From Akkermansiaceae bacterium (GTDB taxonomy: Bacteria; Verrucomicrobiota; Verrucomicrobiia; Verrucomicrobiales; Akkermansiaceae): a stretch of 64,000 nt of DNA. How positions within the stretch are numbered: position 1 is the first letter of the stretch; each line of letters opens with the position of its first letter. Below, one piece after another: positions 8,902-16,489 of this stretch. The notes under the pieces are model-generated. The model worked only from the letters and a program-made list of their open reading frames with translations, was not told the origin of the DNA and ran no database searches. The stretch covers positions 1 to 64,000 of the forward strand of contig CAIVKO010000156.1 in the NCBI GenBank assembly GCA_903906515.1, in the 5' to 3' direction. The position numbers and the translations under genes were made by a program.

Positions 8902-9813
8902 TCACGCTTTGAGCCAGTAGAGCACGGCCATTCTAACGGCGATGCCGTTTTCGACCTGGTCGTTGATGAGGGAGCGTTCGTAATCCATGACGGCATCGCA
9001 AAGTTCGACGCCGCGGTTCACGGGGCCGGGGTGCATGATGTAGAGGCCGCGGTCGCGAATGTCGGCGAGGCGGGCTTCGGTGACTCCGTAGAGTTTGTGA
9101 TATTCCCGCACGCTGGGGAAAAATTGCACGTCCTGGCGCTCCATCTGGACGCGCAACAGATAGACGACGTCAGGCCCCCAAGCCATGGCCTCCTTGTAAT
9201 CGGTGAAGCGGCGGATGTTCTCCGGTCCGGTGCGTGGCACGAGCGTGCCTGGCCCGAGGTAGGCCACTTCCACCCCGATTTTTTTCAGGATCGTGCTGGT
9301 CGAGCGGGCGACGCGGGAATGCAGGATGTCACCGACAATAAGGACTTTCTTGCCAGTGGGATCGGGGAACTGCTCTTTGAGCGTGAAGGCGTCCAACAGC
9401 GCCTGCGTCGGGTGGGCGTGGGCACCGTCGCCGGCATTGATGACGCAGGCCTTGGTGAGGCGGGCGATGGTGCCGGGCAGGCCGGACGCCTTGTGACGTA
9501 CGATGACGTAGTCGGTGCGCATCGCCTGAAGGGTCTCGATGGTTTCCCTAACCGACTCACCCTTGGTGATGGACGAGTGGGCGACATCGAAGTTCGTCAC
9601 ATCGGCCGAGAGGCGCTTGGCGGCGACCTCGAAAGACGAGTGGGTGCGGGTCGAGGGTTCGTAGAAAAGCATCAGCACCGATTTCCCCTTGAGCGCCGGA
9701 ACTTTTTTCACCGAACGGGTGAAGAGCTCCTTGAACGGAACCGACTGTTCGAGAATGTGGTCGATTTCCTTCCGGTCGAGCGACACGATATCTAACAAAT
9801 CTTTACGGGCCAT
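8902..9813 (-). CDS. pyrB: Aspartate carbamoyltransferase catalytic subunit
   Basis: Second step of de novo pyrimidine synthesis: carbamoyl phosphate plus aspartate to carbamoyl aspartate. It has 303 residues. The carbamoyl-phosphate loop STRTH is at residues 54-58, HPTQALLDAF lies in mid-protein and HPGPVNRGVE near the C-terminus. The ATG at 9811-9813 (MARKDLLDIV) is preferred over one 17 codons upstream, which would run deep into the preceding gene. The chosen start still overlaps the upstream membrane-protein gene by 11 bp. It is the last gene of a purD-pyrR-orf-pyrB run; no pyrI lies beside it. Confidence 0.95.
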   Translation of the reverse strand: MARKDLLDIVSLDRKEIDHILEQSVPFKELFTRSVKKVPALKGKSVLMLFYEPSTRTHSSFEVAAKRLSADVTNFDVAHSSITKGESVRETIETLQAMRTDYVIVRHKASGLPGTIARLTKACVINAGDGAHAHPTQALLDAFTLKEQFPDPTGKKVLIVGDILHSRVARSTSTILKKIGVEVAYLGPGTLVPRTGPENIRRFTDYKEAMAWGPDVVYLLRVQMERQDVQFFPSVREYHKLYGVTEARLADIRDRGLYIMHPGPVNRGVELCDAVMDYERSLINDQVENGIAVRMAVLYWLKA

Positions 9814-10549
9814 GCTGGAGTGTGAGTTGGGGAAAGTAGTGGAGGGTGGCGAAAACCGCGACAAAAACCGCAGCCATGGCGATGAATGCGGAGTGGTGGC
9901 GGGAGTAAGGATTGCGGATGAAAATGATCATGGCGAGCAACAACGCAAAAGCGAGGCAACCTGCGGTAACTTCCAACTGGAACTCGTAGTAGTAGAAACC
10001 AACCGCCCCGATGATGGATACCAGATAACCGGGCACCAGCAGCGCCGGATGGGCAAGAGTGAGGTTCGGGGCGGCCACGGGTTTCAGCAGGGAAAGAGCT
10101 TCGCGGTGGCGGAGATCCGCGAGTTCCTTATCGCTGTGCCGCTGGAAAGGAAGTAAGGATTCTGCGGAAACAGGGAGTTTTTTGGGAGGCGGGATCGGTG
10201 CTTGCTCGGACTTGCGCAGCGAGCGGACACGTCTGAGAGATTGGGTGGCCGGCGGCGTTGGATCGGGGAAATCGTCAACCAACTCGAGCACAGAGGCAGC
10301 GGAGATTTTGACCGAGTGCTTGAAAGAATGGGACGGGTGGGCTTCCTGCGGACGCTGTTCTTCCTGTGGCGTCACAATCCTCACAGGTTGCTCGGGATGC
10401 ACCAAATCAGCTTGATGAGTGGTGGGGACTATCTTATCCACCACTTCCTGATCTGCGGAAGATTCCTCTGGAATAGCCGGAATACCCAGAGTTTCGCGGA
10501 GCTGTGCGATCTCCTCGACGGATTTTTTGCGCTGTGGCAGCAGGCTCAT
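9803..10549 (-). CDS. Unknown membrane protein between pyrR and pyrB
   Basis: A 248-residue protein I do not recognise. The first about 165 residues are hydrophilic and rich in charged residues and proline, with no visible motif. The C-terminal third has three hydrophobic segments (around LLVPGYLVSIIGAVGFYYY, LAFALLLAMIIFI and FIAMAAVFVAVFATLHYF). This suggests a cytoplasmic tail anchored by three helices. Its start overlaps the pyrR stop by 4 bp (ATGA) and its end overlaps pyrB by 11 bp, so it is translationally coupled inside a pyrimidine operon. A role in uracil or nucleotide handling is only a guess from position. Confidence 0.7.
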   Translation of the reverse strand: MSLLPQRKKSVEEIAQLRETLGIPAIPEESSADQEVVDKIVPTTHQADLVHPEQPVRIVTPQEEQRPQEAHPSHSFKHSVKISAASVLELVDDFPDPTPPATQSLRRVRSLRKSEQAPIPPPKKLPVSAESLLPFQRHSDKELADLRHREALSLLKPVAAPNLTLAHPALLVPGYLVSIIGAVGFYYYEFQLEVTAGCLAFALLLAMIIFIRNPYSRHHSAFIAMAAVFVAVFATLHYFPQLTLQHGP

Positions 10550-11079
10550 GGGGTTTCTTTTTGGACGACCCGTATCTGGTCCAGACCGTCCGTCCCTTCG
10601 AGCGATACCAATACATGATCGTGACGGCAGGTGTCGAGAGATATACCCACATAATCCGGCTGGATCGGCATTTCACGGTGGCCGCGGTCGATGAGCACGG
10701 CGAGTTCGACCTTGGCCGGGCGCCCGTAATCGGACAAGGCATCGAGCGCCGCACGGATGGTGCGGCCGGTGAAAAGCACGTCATCCACGAGAATAATGTG
10801 CGCGCCTTCGACCGTGAATGAAATATCACTTTCCTGAAGAGCCGGATTTTCGTGGAGGTGCTCGAAATCATCGCGATAGAGCGAAATATCGAGCACGCCG
10901 AACGAGAGCTCCCGGTCATCGGTGGAAAGCCGGTTGAGGACGCGCTCGGCCACTTCGTCGCCACGACTGCGGATGCCGACCAAGGCAAGCGGTTGATTCG
11001 GGTTTTTCGCACGGATCGCGTCGGCAAGACGTTCGATTCCCTTGGAGATATCTTCGGCGGTTAAGTTGAGCGGTTCCAT
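10546..11079 (-). CDS. pyrR: Pyrimidine operon regulator / uracil phosphoribosyltransferase PyrR
   Basis: PyrR proteins bind uridine nucleotides and the pyr mRNA to control attenuation, and have weak uracil phosphoribosyltransferase activity. The 177-residue sequence carries the PRPP-binding signature ILVDDVLFTGRTIRAALD and the type-I PRTase hood. It starts 9 bp downstream of purD and overlaps the next gene by 4 bp. No anti-terminator/terminator pair is obvious immediately upstream, so where it acts in this operon is unclear. Confidence 0.93.
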   Translation of the reverse strand: MEPLNLTAEDISKGIERLADAIRAKNPNQPLALVGIRSRGDEVAERVLNRLSTDDRELSFGVLDISLYRDDFEHLHENPALQESDISFTVEGAHIILVDDVLFTGRTIRAALDALSDYGRPAKVELAVLIDRGHREMPIQPDYVGISLDTCRHDHVLVSLEGTDGLDQIRVVQKETP

Positions 11080-11088
11080 GATGGGGAT

Positions 11089-12342
11089 TCAGTCGAAATT
11101 GAGGATGCCGACATCGCGGCGGCGTTGAAGACCGGGGAAATCGATGAGATCCGTGGCGGCGTGGGCTTGGGTGACGGCATCCTGACGGGTGGCGGCCCCA
11201 GCCACCACGGCCAGCACGCGGCCACCGTTGGTTTCCCAATTTCCTTGGGGATTTTTACGGGTTCCGGCGTGGTAAACCCGGAAATCGCCGGTATTTTCCA
11301 GACCCGTGATGACGTCACCATTGCGCGAGGTTTCCGGGTAACCGGCGGATGCAAGGATCACACACACGCTCCAGCCATCGTCGAATGAAATCAGATCGCC
11401 GCGGAGGTCACCTTTTGCCCCAGCAAGGCAGAATGCCGCCAAATCGCCTTTGACCAGAGGCATCACCGCCTGGCACTCGGGATCCCCGAAGCGGCAGTTG
11501 TATTCGATAATCTGTGGTCCGGTGGGCGTAAGCATCAGACCGAAGTAGAGGAACCCGCGGTAGGGCAGGCCTTCGCTACCGAGCCCGGCGACGGTCGGTT
11601 GCACGATTTTCTTTTCGATCTGCTCCAGCATTTCCAGCGATACGAGTTGTCGACTGGCCACCGCGCCCATTCCACCGGTGTTAGGGCCGAGATCGCCGTC
11701 GAGTGCGCGCTTGTAATCGCGCGCCGGCGTGAAAATGAGGTATTGATCGTCCACGATCGCCGCGAAAACCGAAACTTCCGGGCCAGTCAGGCATTGTTCG
11801 ACAAGCACGCGTCCCGACCCGAAGCGGCGTTGAGTGAATACCTCGTCCAAAAAGGCCATAGCGGAAGCTTCATCCGGACAAACAGCGACGCCCTTGCCGG
11901 CGGCAAGCCCATCGAATTTGAGGACGGTTGGGTATTCTCCGGCGATGGCGGCCACGGCTTCTGCGAGCGTATCGGTGGCGGTGGCGCGGGCGGTCGGAAT
12001 CCCGTTGCGCACGAGGAATTGTTTCGCAAACTCCTTGCTGGCTTCCAATTGCGCCGATTGTTTGGGCGGCCCCCAGCACGGAATGCCGTGCAATTCGCAA
12101 AGATTCGCCAATCCCTCGCCCTTGACCAGATAGCTTTCCTCCCCCGCCACGCAAAGGTCGATGGCATTGGATTTCATCCATGCGACGAGCGATTCCAAAC
12201 CATCCGCAGGGATAGGTTTGGCGATCTCAAAAATCGCATCGCTGCCGGGAAAACAAAACAATTCTGGGTTTCCCGGCGATTCCGCCAGTGCCCTCACCAG
12301 CGCGTGTTCGCGCCCACCTTTGCCTACTACCAGTATTCTCAT
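11089..12342 (-). CDS. purD: Phosphoribosylamine-glycine ligase
   Basis: ATP-grasp enzyme of purine synthesis that joins glycine to phosphoribosylamine. It has 417 residues, a normal length. The N-terminus MRILVVGKGGREHAL and the GARS blocks (FDGLAAGKGV, PNTGGMGAV, YNCRFGDPECQ) are all present. It leads an operon with pyrR and pyrB, joining purine and pyrimidine genes on one probable transcript. The ATG at 12340-12342 is unambiguous although no Shine-Dalgarno precedes it. Confidence 0.96.
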   Translation of the reverse strand: MRILVVGKGGREHALVRALAESPGNPELFCFPGSDAIFEIAKPIPADGLESLVAWMKSNAIDLCVAGEESYLVKGEGLANLCELHGIPCWGPPKQSAQLEASKEFAKQFLVRNGIPTARATATDTLAEAVAAIAGEYPTVLKFDGLAAGKGVAVCPDEASAMAFLDEVFTQRRFGSGRVLVEQCLTGPEVSVFAAIVDDQYLIFTPARDYKRALDGDLGPNTGGMGAVASRQLVSLEMLEQIEKKIVQPTVAGLGSEGLPYRGFLYFGLMLTPTGPQIIEYNCRFGDPECQAVMPLVKGDLAAFCLAGAKGDLRGDLISFDDGWSVCVILASAGYPETSRNGDVITGLENTGDFRVYHAGTRKNPQGNWETNGGRVLAVVAGAATRQDAVTQAHAATDLIDFPGLQRRRDVGILNFD

Positions 12343-12390
12343 CCGCCGCAGTTTTCACCGAATCGGTGGAAAGACTCAACATCAATCCGC

Positions 12391-12421
12391 AAAAAAAGGA
12401 CGGACACGGAGTCCGCCCTTT
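12391..12421 (-). terminator. Rho-independent terminator of rpmB
   Basis: On the minus strand, AAAGG-CGGAC pairs with GTCCG-CCTTT around a short ACGGA-type loop and is followed by seven T (12391-12397 read as A on the plus strand). It separates rpmB from the purD operon. Confidence 0.85.
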
Positions 12422-12459
12422 GGAATCGCTATGTTTGAAAATAAGTGGAAACCGGTGCC

Positions 12460-12723
12460 TTAGATGAGGCCGGCTTTCTTGAGGGTGTTGAAGGCACCAT
12501 TCTTGTTCATGGTCTTCAGGGCGCGGCAGCTCAGCTTGAGGCGCACGAAGCCATCGAATTCCGGAACCCAGATGCGCTTGGTCTGGAGGTTTGGCGAAAC
12601 GGTGCGCTTCACGACTTTGGTAACGTGACGACCGATACCGCCCTTTTTCTTGGCCAAGCCAGAACGATGGATTTTTCCACCGGAGCGGACTTGGGTTCCT
12701 CTAATGCAGCAAATACGAGCCAT
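12460..12723 (-). CDS. rpmB: 50S ribosomal protein L28
   Basis: Small large-subunit protein, 87 residues. It starts MARICCIRGTQVRSGGKIHR, with the L28 core RRT/KRTVSPNLQTKRIWVPE in the middle. The ATG at 12721-12723 is the family start; the open frame further upstream is non-homologous. A terminator follows. It is alone, without rpmG beside it. Confidence 0.93.
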   Translation of the reverse strand: MARICCIRGTQVRSGGKIHRSGLAKKKGGIGRHVTKVVKRTVSPNLQTKRIWVPEFDGFVRLKLSCRALKTMNKNGAFNTLKKAGLI

Positions 12724-12805
12724 AATTGAAAGTTTTGTGGGGTTGCGGGGCGCGAAGAATGGCCGCGAAATCCGCCCCGTCAAGACGAATCCTACCAAAT
12801 TTCGA

Positions 12806-13777
12806 TTAATTCTTCAATCGGTGGTGGCGCAAGCGGTCCACCCAGCCCTCGATGTCTCTGAAAATCACCTCACGTTTCTCATCATACATCAGCAAATGAT
12901 AAGCAGCCGGGTAGTTTCGGTAGGTTTTCGAAGTATCCTCTGGAATCCGGGCGACGAAGCCGCGGACGTCGGAGTCGTTGTTGAAATAATCCTGCCCCCC
13001 GTGCAACACAAGCACCGGAGAGCGGAAATTTGTGGCACAATCGTTCATGCTGCTGATCAGATTGGTCAGCGCGCCGATCAAGCGGAGCGTGTGCTGCTCG
13101 ATGTTGTAGGAGTTCTTTTTCACCTGCTCATTGTGGTGGGACGTCTGGGTCATCTGCACATCCTTCCCACCCGAGAGTGTCTCTAGGGAAACCCGCGCCA
13201 ACGGCAGAGTGGTGGCCGCCACCTGCACCAATCCCGGGGTCCACGCTGGAATATCGTCGCGGAACCGGACAATCGGAGAGGAAAGAATCAACCCGTCGCA
13301 TGGAGGGGCGTTTGACGGTGCCTCGCGCCATGCATGGGCGGCTATCAAGCCCCCCATGCTCTCGCCAAACCAAATCACTTTGGCGTCCGGGTGCCGTTCC
13401 TGAACGAGCTGGGTGAAGGCGAACAAATCGCGATACCAATCCTTCGCATCACCGATATCCCCGCGCCGCGAGTGAATGGGATCGCTGCCCTGGCCGCGGA
13501 CTTCATAGGCGTAGAGCCCGGTTTTCGGTTGGTGTACCAACAGGTGGTTTCCCAGATTTGCATAGTCAATCGAGGCCCCGCAAAACCCATGGATGCCGAT
13601 GATGATGATGTCCGGTTCGGTTTTATCCGATATCCATTTTCGGTAGCCGAACGTATCCGACTTGGCACTCGTCCCGTTCTGGTAATTCACCAGGGTATAT
13701 GACGGCCCACACGCACCCAACATCGCCGCAAACGCACATGCGGCAAGGATCGGCAATCGGCTGAAACGTCGTGTCAC
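12806..13777 (-). CDS. Alpha/beta-hydrolase lipoprotein (monoacylglycerol lipase-like)
   Basis: A 323-residue lysophospholipase/monoacylglycerol-lipase-type hydrolase. The N-terminus RLPILAACAFAAMLGAC is a type II signal peptide with a lipobox ending at the LGAC cysteine, so the enzyme should be lipid-anchored in the envelope. The nucleophile elbow is WFGESMGG; an acid is likely in LVLHGGQDYF and the histidine in YPAAYHLLMYD. The substrate is unknown, but membrane-lipid or acylglycerol turnover is the usual role of the family. It lies 82 bp upstream of rpmB on the same strand. Confidence 0.85.
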   Translation of the reverse strand: MTRRFSRLPILAACAFAAMLGACGPSYTLVNYQNGTSAKSDTFGYRKWISDKTEPDIIIIGIHGFCGASIDYANLGNHLLVHQPKTGLYAYEVRGQGSDPIHSRRGDIGDAKDWYRDLFAFTQLVQERHPDAKVIWFGESMGGLIAAHAWREAPSNAPPCDGLILSSPIVRFRDDIPAWTPGLVQVAATTLPLARVSLETLSGGKDVQMTQTSHHNEQVKKNSYNIEQHTLRLIGALTNLISSMNDCATNFRSPVLVLHGGQDYFNNDSDVRGFVARIPEDTSKTYRNYPAAYHLLMYDEKREVIFRDIEGWVDRLRHHRLKN

Positions 13778-13950
13778 GCCCGAACTCTCGCAGATGAAAG
13801 GCGGGAATGCAACAATCTAGGGCCATGAGCATCCGCGATTCGGAATCGGAGCGCAGCAGAGATAGCCGGAGGCAAATCACCTCTCCCTGAATTTTAGCCC
13901 TCCTCCCTCGCAACAACCGCAGCTAAAACGAAATCTTCGGCCAAAAGAAA

Positions 13951-13982
13951 TCTTGGCAAAGCGGGTGGAAAAACTAAACTCG
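13951..13982 (+). promoter_or_regulatory. Promoter-like block shared with 15096-15127
   Basis: TTGGCA (13953-13958) and TAAACT (13975-13980) are 16 bp apart and resemble -35/-10 boxes. The 32-bp block matches the one at 15096-15127 in 27 positions, and both stand upstream of small genes of unknown function. An 11-codon micro-frame (MKTAMTSHFE, 13989-14021) starts 9 bp after the -10 box. Confidence 0.45.
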
Positions 13983-14038
13983 AAAAACATGAAAACTGCC
14001 ATGACCAGCCATTTTGAGTAAACTCTGAAAATCCTGTT

Positions 14039-14962
14039 ATGACGACATACACCACTCACAAACATACCCGCAAAATGCTGGCGACGGCATTGCTCACCTT
14101 GCTGATCCATGGCGGCCCCGCTTATTGCGCCGAAGCAGAATGGCCGGACGGATTCGCGGTTGATCAAGACTCCGTCTCGCCCGATGGCCGGTTCGGCGTG
14201 CTCCTTCCTTCCCGCGAAAAAGTCGAAGATCTGGATGAAGACAAGATCCAGAATTTCCTCGTGAATCTCAAGACCCGGCAGAAGCTAACCGTCATCCGTC
14301 GCACACACTATTTCCCAGGCGAAAACCATCGTGGACTCTCTGTAGCATGGGCGGGGGATTCGAGCTGGGCCGTCGTCACCTACGAAGAGCGATACGGTTT
14401 TGAAACCATCACCGCCATCGACACACACGGTTCCAAATGCCGCCAAATCGATCTAGGCGGACATGTGCAGAAAGCGCTCAACTCCGCGATTGCCGGGCAA
14501 AGCGGAAATTCCGGGAGCTCGGGTTATGGCACCGCGTATTTCCGGCCGGGAGCCGGCCGCGAAATCCTGGTCCGTGCCACCGCCCTTACCAATCCAAAAC
14601 TCTATCCCACCGACGAGCAGCATTTCGCGCTGTTTCAGGGAACATTCAACCCGGACTCCGAAAAGTGGACGCGCTCGGAAGCCAAACAGATCGATTCAAT
14701 CGATGATTTTGAAGCCGCCTTCTCGGCAAGAGTTGACGAAGGGATAGTCTTCGCCGATATGGAGAATCGTCTGAAATGGTATGACAACCGCCTGAATGAA
14801 GTTTATAGTGCCGTCCGGATCGTTCTTACCCCTGAACGCTTCGCCAAGGTCAAAAAGGAACAGATCGCTTGGTTGAAAAAGCTCGAAGCCACCGAGTTGA
14901 ACGGACAAAAAATCGAAACCATCAGCGAGCGCATCAAAGAACTCCAAAAGCTGGTCTGGTAA
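14039..14962 (+). CDS. Exported protein with LprI/DUF1311-like C-terminus
   Basis: A 307-residue protein with a signal peptide (cleavage near GGPAYCAEA, residue 31). The middle is a beta-rich region with no recognised motif and a glycine/serine linker SGNSGSSGYG. The last about 75 residues (WYDNRLNEVYSAVRIVL ... EQIAWLKKLEA) match the LNxxY ... QxxWLK pattern of LprI/DUF1311 domains, first described in lysozyme inhibitors. Envelope location is likely; inhibition of lysozyme is only a family-based suggestion. It follows the promoter-like block at 13951. Confidence 0.65.
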   Translation: MTTYTTHKHTRKMLATALLTLLIHGGPAYCAEAEWPDGFAVDQDSVSPDGRFGVLLPSREKVEDLDEDKIQNFLVNLKTRQKLTVIRRTHYFPGENHRGLSVAWAGDSSWAVVTYEERYGFETITAIDTHGSKCRQIDLGGHVQKALNSAIAGQSGNSGSSGYGTAYFRPGAGREILVRATALTNPKLYPTDEQHFALFQGTFNPDSEKWTRSEAKQIDSIDDFEAAFSARVDEGIVFADMENRLKWYDNRLNEVYSAVRIVLTPERFAKVKKEQIAWLKKLEATELNGQKIETISERIKELQKLVW

Positions 14963-15095
14963 CAGAATGGCAATAAAGCACCCGGTTTACACCTGAATCG
15001 GGGCATCAATCGTGCTCACGAAACCCGGCTTGTGCCACCTTGGTATGAAAAACTGCGATGGAAATGATTGCACCCAAACAACCTGACAAAAACAA

Positions 15096-15127
15096 CCTTG
15101 GCAAAGCGGGTGGGAAAGCTAGGCTCG
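15096..15127 (+). promoter_or_regulatory. Second copy of the promoter-like block
   Basis: TTGGCA (15098-15103) and TAGGCT (15120-15125) with a 16-bp spacer, 27 of 32 positions identical to 13951-13982. It precedes the unknown gene at 15156 by 28 bp. Confidence 0.45.
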
Positions 15128-15155
15128 CAATAAGTGAGGGCGCAGTAACAGCAAA

Positions 15156-15617
15156 ATGAAAACCATCAGAACCGAATACCAAAGGCTTGTTGACCTTGCC
15201 AGCGCCAGTGCCGGATGGAAGGAGATAGAACGCGCATGGAGCGTCGCGACCAATCTAAAGTTTGTGGATGGAAAACTGCTCTGCAAGGGCGAATCAAATG
15301 GTTCCCTGATCAAAGGTTTCGCGATCGATCCCGTCACCAAGCGATGCATGATAAGCTGTGCCACATATCACTCCCGCGCCTATTTGGACATGGTGGACTG
15401 GATCACGAAAAATGAATCCAACATCGACATTGACGCGGCCATGAGCAGACCGATCAAAGGCTGGACCGGGACGATTCTTGATTTTGAATTCCCATGCATT
15501 CTGATGGGAGACCCCCGTCTTTTTTCCGACAGGCCACTGCTCGAACTGGTGGAAGAAGCGATCCTGAGTCAAAACGTCGGATTGCCTCTCAACAAACTGT
15601 ACATCCAAAACCACTGA
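15156..15617 (+). CDS. Unknown small cytoplasmic protein
   Basis: A 153-residue protein I do not recognise. It has no signal peptide or membrane segment. It starts MKTIRTEYQRLVDLA and contains three well-spaced cysteines and two tryptophans in an alpha/beta-like pattern. The stop lies 4 bp from the convergent pyrF stop. It uses the same promoter-like block as the gene at 14039, so the two may be co-regulated. No function is proposed. Confidence 0.6.
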   Translation: MKTIRTEYQRLVDLASASAGWKEIERAWSVATNLKFVDGKLLCKGESNGSLIKGFAIDPVTKRCMISCATYHSRAYLDMVDWITKNESNIDIDAAMSRPIKGWTGTILDFEFPCILMGDPRLFSDRPLLELVEEAILSQNVGLPLNKLYIQNH

Positions 15618-15621
15618 AATT

Positions 15622-16416
15622 TTACAATCCCGGGAACGCGGCGGCGATCTTGTCGGACCAGTCCTTGGCACGCTCGGCGAATGTCCGGTCATCGCCGGCG
15701 TAGAGAATCCCGCGGGAAACGTTGATCACGTCCGGAGCGGTGCGTGCTGCGGCAGCCAGTGAGGCGAGATCCCCGCCCTGCGCCCCAAGCCCAGGCACCA
15801 ACAAGGGAGCGTCAGGGATTTTTTCGAGCACATCGGCCGCATTGGTTAGACCGACCACGTATCCGACGTCGGTCTTGCGCCCTTCCGCCAGCGCGCGATC
15901 GCCCAGTGCGGTGACCAGTTGGAAAACCGAACGTCCGTCGGCAAGCCGCTGGCGCTGAAAATCCGCCGATCCGGCATTGGAGGTGACGGCTAACAAATAG
16001 ATCCCCTTCCCTTCCCAATCGAGGAATGGCTCGATCGAATCGTATCCAAGAAACGGATTGAGGGTCACCGCGTCCACATTCCAACCGCCGAAATATCCTT
16101 GCGCATAGTATTTCTGGGTCTCGCCGATATCGCTGCGCTTGGCGTCGAGAATGACCGGAACATCGTCGGGCATTTTTGCGAGCATGTCCTCGAGCAGGCG
16201 GATGCCCTCGATGCCCATCGCTTCAAAATACGCCATGTTCGGCTTGTAGGCGGCAGCATATTCGGACGTTTCGTCGATGACTTTTTCGAGAAACCCGCGT
16301 GCGGCGGCAGCCCCACCATCACCGGGCCGTGGATCGAGCCCGACACACAGGCGTGATCCGGTTTTCAAAATCCGTTGCTGAAGTCGTTCGGCGTAGCGCA
16401 TGGCGCGATCATGCAA
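15622..16416 (-). CDS. pyrF: Orotidine 5'-phosphate decarboxylase
   Basis: Final step of UMP synthesis. The 264-residue sequence is the longer PyrF type 2 form, with the catalytic block DAKRSDIGET at 91-100 (Lys93 as the key lysine, Asp91 and Asp96 alongside) and a phosphate-binding LVPGLGAQGG near the C-terminus. The ATG at 16414-16416 is used; an alternative ATG five codons in is possible. It is divergent from the YgiQ-type gene, sharing a 73-bp promoter region. Confidence 0.94.
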   Translation of the reverse strand: MHDRAMRYAERLQQRILKTGSRLCVGLDPRPGDGGAAAARGFLEKVIDETSEYAAAYKPNMAYFEAMGIEGIRLLEDMLAKMPDDVPVILDAKRSDIGETQKYYAQGYFGGWNVDAVTLNPFLGYDSIEPFLDWEGKGIYLLAVTSNAGSADFQRQRLADGRSVFQLVTALGDRALAEGRKTDVGYVVGLTNAADVLEKIPDAPLLVPGLGAQGGDLASLAAAARTAPDVINVSRGILYAGDDRTFAERAKDWSDKIAAAFPGL

Positions 16417-16489
16417 ACCACCGGGATTTCCGAAAGGGCAAAATGCCGAGGCTTGCAGGCGGCCAGGGACTTGCTATGGCTTGGTCCGC

